This document shows positions 12,905-18,928 of a stretch of 18,928 bases of DNA, piece after piece. The position numbers and the translations under genes are program-made. Position 1 is the first letter of the stretch; every line of letters begins with the position of its first letter. The stretch is from a bacterium (GTDB lineage Bacteria > Patescibacteriota > Minisyncoccia > Moranbacterales > DUUL01): positions 1-18,928 of the forward strand of contig DAOUPS010000007.1 in the NCBI GenBank assembly GCA_030626045.1, given 5' to 3'. The notes beneath the pieces are model-generated. The model was not told the DNA's origin. It did no database searches and saw nothing but the letters and a program-made list of their open reading frames with translations.

Positions 12905-13443
12905 AAAAAATACTATTCATAATTCTGATCATACTATTCTTTGTACAGTATTCTTACATATCGCTTGTGAGCGGCAATCCTTATTTCAGGGGCAGCGGAT
13001 TGGTCGCAACACTTATCATAGCATTATTTCTTAGGGAAAATGTTTATAGGTTGCTTTGGTGGGCATTCCTGGTCGGCCTATTGCTTGATTATTTCTCCAC
13101 GACCTCTTTTGGAACTTATGCCATAATTTTTATTATTCTAGCCGGAATAATTGAGATATATAAAACAAAGTTCGAACAAAGCGGGCATAAAATGCTTTTT
13201 GTTTTTACAAACATGTTTTTTGGACTTATTTTGATCGATATTTTTTTACTTGTAATGTTAAAAATGGATATTTTATTGGGAATTCCGAGGGAAGGCATTT
13301 TTGTAAGTGATATAAATATGGGATGGTATCTTATTTCAAAAGTTTTTTTCGCATTGCTGGGAATTGGGGTTTATGTGCTATTAGATAAAGTTCTCAGAGC
13401 TTTTGATCTAGATGTGCGAAGATTGAAAATTGAGAATATTTAA
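12901..13443 (+). CDS. mreD: Rod-shape determining membrane protein MreD
   Basis: A 180-residue, very hydrophobic protein with about five or six membrane helices, positioned directly between mreC and the PBP2 gene. The features typical of MreD are the segment WWAFLVGLLLDYFSTTSFGTYAI (G-L-x-x-D in a helix) and the F-x-x-x-x-x-x-F-x-L pattern in later helices. MreD is the multi-pass partner of MreC in the elongasome. The ATG overlaps the mreC stop (ATGA), and its own TAA shares one base with the PBP2 ATG, so translation is probably coupled through all three. The C-terminal tail (DKVLRAFDLDVRRLKIENI) is basic and cytoplasmic. Confidence 0.9.
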   Translation: MKKILFIILIILFFVQYSYISLVSGNPYFRGSGLVATLIIALFLRENVYRLLWWAFLVGLLLDYFSTTSFGTYAIIFIILAGIIEIYKTKFEQSGHKMLFVFTNMFFGLILIDIFLLVMLKMDILLGIPREGIFVSDINMGWYLISKVFFALLGIGVYVLLDKVLRAFDLDVRRLKIENI

Positions 13444-15374
13444 TGTTAAACGATTTTAAACAAAAAGGCCTTGATATTGAAAACCCGCTTGATATGCAAA
13501 GCGGTATCGCAGTAGAGCACAAACAAGAACAGAATGAGCTCTTGATCAAAAAAAATTCTCTGGTTGTTGTTGTTCTTATTGCGTTGGCGCTTACAGTATT
13601 ACTGGTTTATTCTTTTTACATACAAGTTGTTAAAGAATCGCATTATAGGGATATTGCCGAAAACAATAGGGTCAGGGAAGTGGTCATTCAAGCTCCACGA
13701 GGATTGATCAAAGATTCAAAAGGAACTATTCTTGCCCGAAATATTCCAAACTATGACGTGGTATTTGTTCCTGCTCATCTTTCACAAAGAGATCTTGAGA
13801 AAAAAAGGGCATTTGAGATGTTGTCTTCGCTGTTGTCGATGAATGCGAATGAAATACAGGCAGCCATTCCGGAAGAATTCGCTAGCGATAAAAAGACATA
13901 CCTTTTAAAGGAAGATGTTTCTCCTGAAATCGCTTTAGAAATAATAGAACGTACAAATGAACTGTCCGGTATTTATATCGGAAAAACCGCTCGCAGACAA
14001 TATGTTGATGGTTCGATATTTTCCCACATAATCGGATATGACGGGAAAGTGACAAAGGAAGAGCTTGAAGATAATCCGTCTTACATAATGACAGATTATA
14101 TTGGAAAAGACGGCGTTGAATATTCATACGAATCACATTTGCACGGCCAGCATGGCGTTCGGAGATTTGAGGTTTATTCAGATAACAGCATAAAAGAAGA
14201 TCTGGGAGTTATTAATCCCACCCAAGGAAAAACGCTTGCTTTGCATATTGATGCTGATTTTCAAAGACATATATATAGCGTCTTGGATGCGCTTTTAGAA
14301 AAAAATGAGGATGCCACCGGAGCAGTGGTTGTTGCGTTAGATCCTCGAAGCGGAGGAGTGCGCGCGCTGGTAAATATCCCGTCATACGATAATAATCTGT
14401 TTGCCAAAAAGATCACGGCTAATGAGTATCACGACTTAATTTCAGATAAGCATAAGCCTCTTCTTAATAGAGCCATCTCCGGAGAATATCCTCCCGGATC
14501 TATCTTCAAACCGGTAATTGCAGCTATCGGGCTTCAAGAAAGAGTGATCACCAAGCGTACTTCACTTAATTGTCCCGGAGCTATCCATATAGGAGAATGG
14601 GTTTTTCCGGATTGGAAGACGCATGGGCATACTGATATAAAAAAAGCAATCGCTGAAAGTTGCGATGTTTTCTTCTACGCAGTTGGAGGAGGATGGAGCA
14701 ATATTTCCGGGCTCGGGATCAATAAAATGAATCGGTATTGTAAAATTTTTGGATTTGGCGATATTTTAGGCATTGATCTGCCCGGAGAAATGACCGGGAA
14801 TATGCCTGACGAAAGCTGGAAGTTTAAAAAATTTGGTGAAAAATGGTATATTGGAGATAGTTATCATACCGCGATCGGCCAGGGATTTGTAACCGCAACT
14901 CCACTCCAACTGGCATCGGCAACAGCAACGATAGCCAATGGGGGGACTCTCTACCGTCCGCGCGTTGCCGATACGATCATCGATATTCAAACAGGAAGAG
15001 AGTGGAAAATAAAACCGGAAATTATTGAGGATAATTTTATCGACAAGGAAAATATTAAAATTGTTCAGGAAGGAATGAGGGAAACAGTTGCCGGCTCAAG
15101 CGGATCAGGAAGATCGTTAAATAACCTTAAAGTAACATCTGCCGGAAAAACAGGCACATCCCAATTTGGAAACGAAGACAAGACACATTCATGGTATATA
15201 TCGTTTGCTCCATATGAAGATCCGGAAATCGCCATGGTAGTGCTGTTCGAAGGAGGAGGAGAAGGCCACAGCTGGGCGGTACCGGCAACCAAAGAGATCC
15301 TCAAGTGGTATTTTGATGAGGAAAGAGGGACGAAAACTGAAAATGGAGAAAAAGTATCAGGTATTAAGTATTGA
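13443..15374 (+). CDS. mrdA: Penicillin-binding protein 2 (elongasome transpeptidase)
   Basis: A 643-residue class B PBP that cross-links peptidoglycan during lateral growth. A cytoplasmic N-terminus of about 38 residues precedes one membrane helix (about 39-60), then the pedestal/dimerisation domain beginning IAENNRVREVVIQAPRGLIKDSKG. The transpeptidase domain has SIFK with catalytic Ser353 (PPGSIFKPVIA), the second motif as S-C-D (Ser406, usual S-x-N or S-x-D), and KTGT (Lys569, SAGKTGTSQFG). Length and motif spacing fit PBP2/MrdA. It follows mreD with a one-base overlap. An mrdB/rodA gene does not follow; a gap with hairpins and yebC come next. Confidence 0.95.
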   Translation: MLNDFKQKGLDIENPLDMQSGIAVEHKQEQNELLIKKNSLVVVVLIALALTVLLVYSFYIQVVKESHYRDIAENNRVREVVIQAPRGLIKDSKGTILARNIPNYDVVFVPAHLSQRDLEKKRAFEMLSSLLSMNANEIQAAIPEEFASDKKTYLLKEDVSPEIALEIIERTNELSGIYIGKTARRQYVDGSIFSHIIGYDGKVTKEELEDNPSYIMTDYIGKDGVEYSYESHLHGQHGVRRFEVYSDNSIKEDLGVINPTQGKTLALHIDADFQRHIYSVLDALLEKNEDATGAVVVALDPRSGGVRALVNIPSYDNNLFAKKITANEYHDLISDKHKPLLNRAISGEYPPGSIFKPVIAAIGLQERVITKRTSLNCPGAIHIGEWVFPDWKTHGHTDIKKAIAESCDVFFYAVGGGWSNISGLGINKMNRYCKIFGFGDILGIDLPGEMTGNMPDESWKFKKFGEKWYIGDSYHTAIGQGFVTATPLQLASATATIANGGTLYRPRVADTIIDIQTGREWKIKPEIIEDNFIDKENIKIVQEGMRETVAGSSGSGRSLNNLKVTSAGKTGTSQFGNEDKTHSWYISFAPYEDPEIAMVVLFEGGGEGHSWAVPATKEILKWYFDEERGTKTENGEKVSGIKY

Positions 15375-15397
15375 GAGAAACGACCAATACGGATAAA

Positions 15398-15445
15398 TTT
15401 GAAATTTACTCCCGCAGATAATTGCGGGATGAATTGAATTTCAAA
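15398..15445 (+). other. Nested hairpin after the PBP2 gene
   Basis: An inner stem TCCCGCA/TGCGGGA (15410-15416 with 15423-15429, six-base loop) sits inside an outer stem TTTGAAATT/AATTTCAAA (15398-15406 with 15437-15445). No T-tract follows, so this is not a standard terminator; it could slow polymerase or protect the mRNA end. Confidence 0.5.
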
Positions 15446-15467
15446 ATGAATCAAATTTTAAATTAAA

Positions 15468-15486
15468 ACTGGCAAACTCGCGCCAG
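15468..15486 (+). other. Second hairpin in the PBP2-yebC gap
   Basis: ACTGGC (15468-15473) and GCCAGT (15481-15486 region, starting at 15481 or 15482) give a six-base stem around a loop of about eight bases, flanked by AT-rich, partly repeated TTAAATTAAA-type sequence. The 177-base gap otherwise holds only a weak TATAAC box near 15523. Confidence 0.35.
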
Positions 15487-15551
15487 TATAGGCGATTTAA
15501 TCTTCAATTAAAATTAAACTGATATAACGGATTTACCCTTAACAAAATAGA

Positions 15552-16274
15552 ATGTCAGGTCATTCTAAGTGGTCGACAATTAAACACAAGAAGGCTCTTA
15601 CTGACGCAAAGAAAGCGAATATTTTCACTAAACTGGCAAAGAACATAACCATTGCGGCCGGTAGTGGAGAAAATCCGGGTATGAATTTTAAATTGCGAAT
15701 AGCTATAGATAAGGCACGAAGTGAAAATATGCCTAAGGATAACATCGAAAAGGCAATTAAGCGCGGAACAGGAAAGCTAAGAGATGGCGTCCAAATTGAA
15801 GAAATGATCTACGAAGCCTACGGACCGGGTAATGTAGCTATGCTGATAAAAGTCGCGACAGATAATAAGAACAGAACCTTAGCGGAAGTCAAAAATATAA
15901 TCAGTAAAAATGGCGGGAAAATGGCGGAGGAGGGAAGCGTGTCATGGCAATTTGAACAAACTGGAAAACTTGAAGTGAAAAAAGACGGAATTGATGAAGA
16001 GAAAATTGAAATGCAAATAATCGAGAGCGGGGCAAAGAATTATTATCCTGAAGATAACCACTTTGTTGTATTACTTGATCCAAATAAATTACAGGTGGCC
16101 AGGGATTTTCTTGAAAGTCAAGATCTGGCTGTCGAGAATCCATTGCTTACATATTCTGCAAAAAACACGATAGAACTTAACGCAGAAGATCAAAGACAAT
16201 ATAACAACTTAACGGAAGCTCTTGGTGAAAACAGTGATGTTGTCGAGATATACGACAATATCTCACCAGCGTGA
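15552..16274 (+). CDS. yebC: YebC/PmpR family protein (TACO1-like)
   Basis: Full-length, 240 residues. The N-terminal MSGHSKWSTIKHKKALTDAKK is the family fingerprint, followed by the F-T-K-L-A-K-N-I block, NPGMNFKLRIAIDKARSENMPKDNIEKAIKRGTG, the YEAYGPGNVAMLIKVATDNKNRT segment and GSVSWQFEQTGKL. YebC-family proteins are described both as DNA-binding regulators and, for the TACO1/YebC group, as ribosome-associated factors that help translation of proline-rich stretches. The three-domain layout is complete. It lies upstream of ruvC, a frequent arrangement (yebC-ruvC) in bacteria, with a 46-residue membrane protein gene between. No Shine-Dalgarno site; ends in TGA. Confidence 0.96.
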   Translation: MSGHSKWSTIKHKKALTDAKKANIFTKLAKNITIAAGSGENPGMNFKLRIAIDKARSENMPKDNIEKAIKRGTGKLRDGVQIEEMIYEAYGPGNVAMLIKVATDNKNRTLAEVKNIISKNGGKMAEEGSVSWQFEQTGKLEVKKDGIDEEKIEMQIIESGAKNYYPEDNHFVVLLDPNKLQVARDFLESQDLAVENPLLTYSAKNTIELNAEDQRQYNNLTEALGENSDVVEIYDNISPA

Positions 16275-16319
16275 AGCATATAAATATCGGTGATAAGCGG
16301 CATTTCCTAATATATTTTT

Positions 16320-16460
16320 ATGACGATTAACAAACAAAATCTTAAAAATTTCTTAAAACTATTATTTTGGATAGGCGTTTTTGCGGTCGGTACATTTGTT
16401 GCGTGGAAGATCAACAAGGAGATGAATTCCATTAATGATATATTGGAGACCATAGTTTAA
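16320..16460 (+). CDS. 46-residue single-helix membrane protein between yebC and ruvC
   Basis: No family recognised. The ATG at 16320 opens a 46-codon frame ending in TAA. The product has a short basic N-terminus (MTINKQNLKNFLK), one hydrophobic helix of about 18 residues (LLFWIGVFAVGTFVAW, about 14-29), and a charged amphipathic C-terminus (KINKEMNSINDILETIV). It fills the 210-base space between yebC and ruvC almost exactly and runs in the same direction, which favours a real gene. A Shine-Dalgarno site is not visible. It could be a small membrane-bound partner or merely a spurious short frame; codon content and topology favour the former. Confidence 0.55.
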   Translation: MTINKQNLKNFLKLLFWIGVFAVGTFVAWKINKEMNSINDILETIV

Positions 16461-16484
16461 TAACTTCCTACAAAACAATTACAA

Positions 16485-17027
16485 GTGGCCAAAAAAAATA
16501 TTAAAAATGACAAGCAACATATTATTCGGATCATGGGACTTGATCCGGGGACGGCGATGACAGGCTGGGGCATCATTGCCGTAGAGCAAAAAGAGCCGAA
16601 ACTTGAAGTTTATGGATGCATTAAAACATGTAAAACTAAATGCACGGTTGATAGGCTGAAAGAGATCGCGGCCAATCTCCAGAAATTGATAAAAACGTAC
16701 CAACCCGATGAAATCGCAGTTGAAGAGATCTTTTTTTTCAAAAACCTGAAAACAGCCATCCAGGTCGCTCAAGCCAGGGGCGTGCTTCTTTATATTTCAG
16801 GACAAGCGTGTATTCCCATCAGTGAATATACGCCTTTACAGGTCAAGCAGGCACTGACAGGGTATGGAAAGGCAGAAAAACAGCAAGTACAGTACATGGT
16901 CAAATCAATTCTTAAGCTTCCGTCGATTCCAAGACCGGATGACGCGGCCGATGCTCTGGCAGTCGCGGTTTGTCATCAACAATCAAGATCATATCCGCAA
17001 TCTCATAATATGTTGAGCAACAGTTAG
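16485..17027 (+). CDS. ruvC: Holliday junction endonuclease RuvC
   Basis: RuvC cuts Holliday junctions together with RuvAB. The 180-residue product keeps the four acidic catalytic positions of the RNase H-like fold: Asp20 in MGLDPGTAMTGWG, Glu80 in IAVEEIFF, and Asp153 and Asp156 in DDAADALAVAVCH. The segment Q-V-K-Q-A-L-T-G-Y-G-K-A-E-K-Q-Q-V-Q is also family-typical. I use the GTG at 16485; the in-frame ATG at 16533 would remove the first beta-strand just before Asp20. The C-terminus is somewhat extended beyond the last catalytic Asp by a Ser/Gln/His-rich tail. ruvA and ruvB are not adjacent. Confidence 0.95.
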   Translation: MAKKNIKNDKQHIIRIMGLDPGTAMTGWGIIAVEQKEPKLEVYGCIKTCKTKCTVDRLKEIAANLQKLIKTYQPDEIAVEEIFFFKNLKTAIQVAQARGVLLYISGQACIPISEYTPLQVKQALTGYGKAEKQQVQYMVKSILKLPSIPRPDDAADALAVAVCHQQSRSYPQSHNMLSNS

Positions 17028-17035
17028 TAATCTAT

Positions 17036-17064
17036 TTGTTAATATTTAAGACATTGTTTATACT
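17036..17064 (+). promoter_or_regulatory. Promoter directly upstream of dnaB
   Basis: TTGTTA (17036-17041), 17 bases, TATACT (17059-17064). Boxes match consensus at four and five of six positions. Transcription would start near 17071, only about three bases before the dnaB ATG, implying a leaderless or nearly leaderless mRNA. Confidence 0.5.
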
Positions 17065-17073
17065 GAATAGGAT

Positions 17074-18495
17074 ATGAATAGAAAAAAGGCGCAAAAAAGA
17101 CCAACAAGAAAAAAGGAAGCCAAGAAAAACATAAAAACTTCATTGCATGCGGATACGCTTCGCATGCCTCCGCATAATATCGAAGCGGAACACTCCGTTC
17201 TCGGGGCTGTTATGATCGACAAAGACGCGATTACCAAAATTGCTGATATGATCGGTCCGGAAGATTTTTATGATAACCAAAATGCCGCAATCTTTGAAAT
17301 TATTTTAGACCTATATAATGAACAATCGCCTCTTGATATTCTTAATATGGCATCGCGGTTAAAAGAACAAAAAAAGCTAAAAGAGATAGGCGGGAAAAGC
17401 TATCTTGCCGAACTGGTGAATAGCGTTCCGACTGCGTCAAATGTTGTTTCGTACGCAAAATTGGTCAAAAATAAGTCAGTTCTTCGCAGATTGATCCAGG
17501 CATCGTCTGAAATAATTGATATGGGATATGATGAACAAAATCCTGTCGACCAAATTTTAGATGAGGCCGAGCAAAAACTTTTTGCAGTTTCTCAACGGTC
17601 AGTAAAGCAGGATTTTACGCCGATCAATCGTCTTTTGGAAGGAGCTTTTGTGAGAATTGACGAGATGCACAAAAATAAAAACAAATTTCGAGGCGTTGAG
17701 ACCGGCCTCGCGGATCTTGACAATATTTTATCCGGACTGCAAAACTCGGACTTAATTATTTTAGCGGCTCGGCCGTCAGTCGGCAAAACATCTCTTATGC
17801 TGGAGATTGCGCGCCATGCCGCAATTCGAACAAAAATACCTATTGGAATTTTTTCACTGGAAATGTCTTCGGACCAGCTTGTTGACAGAATGCTGGCTTC
17901 TGAGGCACAGGTTAATTTGTGGTCTTTACGGACAGGGAATCTTGATGATGAAGATGACGACTTTCAAAAAATCGGCGACGCAATGGGAGTTCTCTCAGAA
18001 GCGCCGATATATATTGACGATACCGCAACATCCAACATTATGGAAATGAGGACAATGGCTAGGCGTTTGCAGGCAGAACACGGGCTTGGACTCATAGTTG
18101 TTGACTATTTGCAGTTAATGGAAGGAAGGGGAAGCAGAATGTCAGATAGCAGAGTAAATGAGATCTCCGAGATTTCCAGAGGACTCAAGGCGCTGGCCAA
18201 GGAATTGAATATTCCGGTAGTTGCCCTTTCACAGCTTTCAAGAGCTGTTGAAAGCCGCAGTCCGCAAATTCCAAAACTTTCAGATTTGCGTGAATCCGGT
18301 TCAATTGAACAGGATGCGGATGTTGTTTTGTTCTTATATAAAGAAGACAGGGAAAATCCTGAAACGGAAAACAAGAACGTCATTGATCTCATTATCGCCA
18401 AGCACCGCAATGGACCGGTCGGCAAGGTATCGGTTTTCTTTAACGAAGAATACACATCCTTTCATTCTCTGGAAAAGTACAAAGAAGAAGCTTAA
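17074..18495 (+). CDS. dnaB: Replicative DNA helicase DnaB
   Basis: Hexameric helicase that unwinds DNA at the replication fork, 473 residues, normal length and no intein. A basic N-terminal tail (about 30 residues) precedes the N-terminal helical domain starting LRMPPHNIEAEHSVLGAVMIDKDA, then a linker, then the RecA-like domain: GLADLDNILSGLQNSDLIILAARPSVGKTS (Walker A, Lys238), FSLEMSSDQLVDRMLASEA, Walker B-type LIVVDYLQLM, and the DLRESGSIEQDADVVLFLYKEDR arginine-finger region near the C-terminus. All expected motifs are intact. It sits between ruvC and recR, consistent with a replication/recombination cluster, and has its own close-set promoter. Confidence 0.97.
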   Translation: MNRKKAQKRPTRKKEAKKNIKTSLHADTLRMPPHNIEAEHSVLGAVMIDKDAITKIADMIGPEDFYDNQNAAIFEIILDLYNEQSPLDILNMASRLKEQKKLKEIGGKSYLAELVNSVPTASNVVSYAKLVKNKSVLRRLIQASSEIIDMGYDEQNPVDQILDEAEQKLFAVSQRSVKQDFTPINRLLEGAFVRIDEMHKNKNKFRGVETGLADLDNILSGLQNSDLIILAARPSVGKTSLMLEIARHAAIRTKIPIGIFSLEMSSDQLVDRMLASEAQVNLWSLRTGNLDDEDDDFQKIGDAMGVLSEAPIYIDDTATSNIMEMRTMARRLQAEHGLGLIVVDYLQLMEGRGSRMSDSRVNEISEISRGLKALAKELNIPVVALSQLSRAVESRSPQIPKLSDLRESGSIEQDADVVLFLYKEDRENPETENKNVIDLIIAKHRNGPVGKVSVFFNEEYTSFHSLEKYKEEA

Positions 18496-18546
18496 TAGGA
18501 CTGCCCCCCCAACACCATTTTTACTGCAAAACCACAATTTCAACTA

Positions 18547-18928
18547 ATGTTTCCAAAAAACTTCCAAAAACTCATCGATCATTTTTCAAGCCTGCCGTCT
18601 GTTGGCCCTAAAATGGCAGAGCGTCTTGTGCTATATCTCTTCAAACAAAACAAAAATGATCTGAATGTTTTTGCAAAAGATCTATATGAATTTGCCAACA
18701 ATATTCACTATTGTTCAAAATGTTTTCACGTTTCCGAGGAAGAAGGGCTGTGTTCGATCTGCCAAGACAAAAATCGGGATACAAGCATAGTTTGTGTTGT
18801 CGAAGATCCGCTTGATGTCATTTCTATTGAAAAAACCAAACATTTTCATGGCTTGTACCATGTGTTGGGAGGTAATTTGAGTATTATGAGTAAAGAACAG
18901 ATCGAAAAGTTGAAGATCAACGAACTTG
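18547..18928 (+). CDS. recR: Recombination protein RecR, 3' end beyond window
   Basis: RecR works with RecO/RecF to load RecA at gaps. The visible 127 residues begin MFPKNFQKLIDHFSSLPSVGPKMAERLVLYL (helix-hairpin-helix), then the four-Cys zinc finger, C-S-K-C at about 57-60 and C-S-I-C at about 72-75, then the Toprim start VCVVEDPLDVISIEK and FHGLYHVLGG. Family members usually continue with a SPL-x-G-I-G-P-type segment; here it reads NLSIMSKEQIEKLKINEL, a divergent version. The gene lies 51 bases after dnaB, past a run of eight C residues (about 18505), and is cut by the window end. Confidence 0.93.
   Translation, partial: MFPKNFQKLIDHFSSLPSVGPKMAERLVLYLFKQNKNDLNVFAKDLYEFANNIHYCSKCFHVSEEEGLCSICQDKNRDTSIVCVVEDPLDVISIEKTKHFHGLYHVLGGNLSIMSKEQIEKLKINEL

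Noticed and set aside
1..18928. CRISPR array, tRNA, rRNA, transposase or phage genes
   Set aside because: No regularly spaced repeats, cloverleaf, ribosomal RNA segments or recombinase motifs were seen on either strand.

Overview
The window looks like chromosomal DNA of a candidate-phyla-radiation (Patescibacteria, Parcubacteria-like) bacterium. This is inferred from the AT-rich sequence, very tight gene packing, mostly weak or absent Shine-Dalgarno sites, short family members, and a housekeeping core (frr-rseP-proS, mreBCD-PBP2, yebC-ruvC-dnaB-recR) mixed with small unassigned membrane proteins. TGA ends ordinary genes (proS, mreB, PBP2, yebC), so the UGA-recoding Gracilibacteria/Absconditabacteria are unlikely. 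Species cannot be assigned by eye.

Layout. 1-340: 3' part of a YjbQ-family gene. 499-858: DUF1003 membrane protein. 855-1222: groES behind a good promoter and a CIRCE-like HrcA operator. 1370-2452: membrane-anchored DsbA/thioredoxin-like protein. 2508-2988: a self-contained unit with promoter, 15-bp hairpin leader, the best ribosome binding site in the window, a 78-residue membrane protein with a Met/His-rich tail, and two tandem terminators. 3049-6032: promoter, Asp-box (BNR) repeat lipoprotein, frr, rseP and a strong terminator. 6033-8815: accessory segment, mostly minus strand, holding a four-helix membrane protein, a NUDIX hydrolase, a probably frameshifted amino-acid-kinase-like gene and a DUF523/TudS-like gene broken by an in-frame TAA, separated by degenerate GC-rich repeats. 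8816-15374: proS, MazG-like gene, mreB, mreC, mreD, PBP2. 15552-18928: yebC, a 46-residue membrane protein, ruvC, dnaB and the start of recR.

How the genes work together. MreB, MreC, MreD and PBP2 form the elongasome that directs lateral wall synthesis; their genes are nearly contiguous, and mreC-mreD and mreD-PBP2 overlap. RuvC, DnaB and RecR serve recombination and replication. Frr, ProS and GroES serve translation and folding. RseP, the DsbA-like protein and the lipoprotein act at the envelope.

The least ordinary signals are: the CIRCE-like element; the 2508-2988 small-protein unit; the accessory segment between rseP and proS, bounded by two copies of a terminator-like sequence; and three lesions (AAK-like frameshift, DUF523 TAA, and a TAA at codon 16 of the expected mreC reading frame). 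The lesions could be real decay or consensus errors, and only read data can tell. No tRNA, rRNA, CRISPR array or transposase was recognised.
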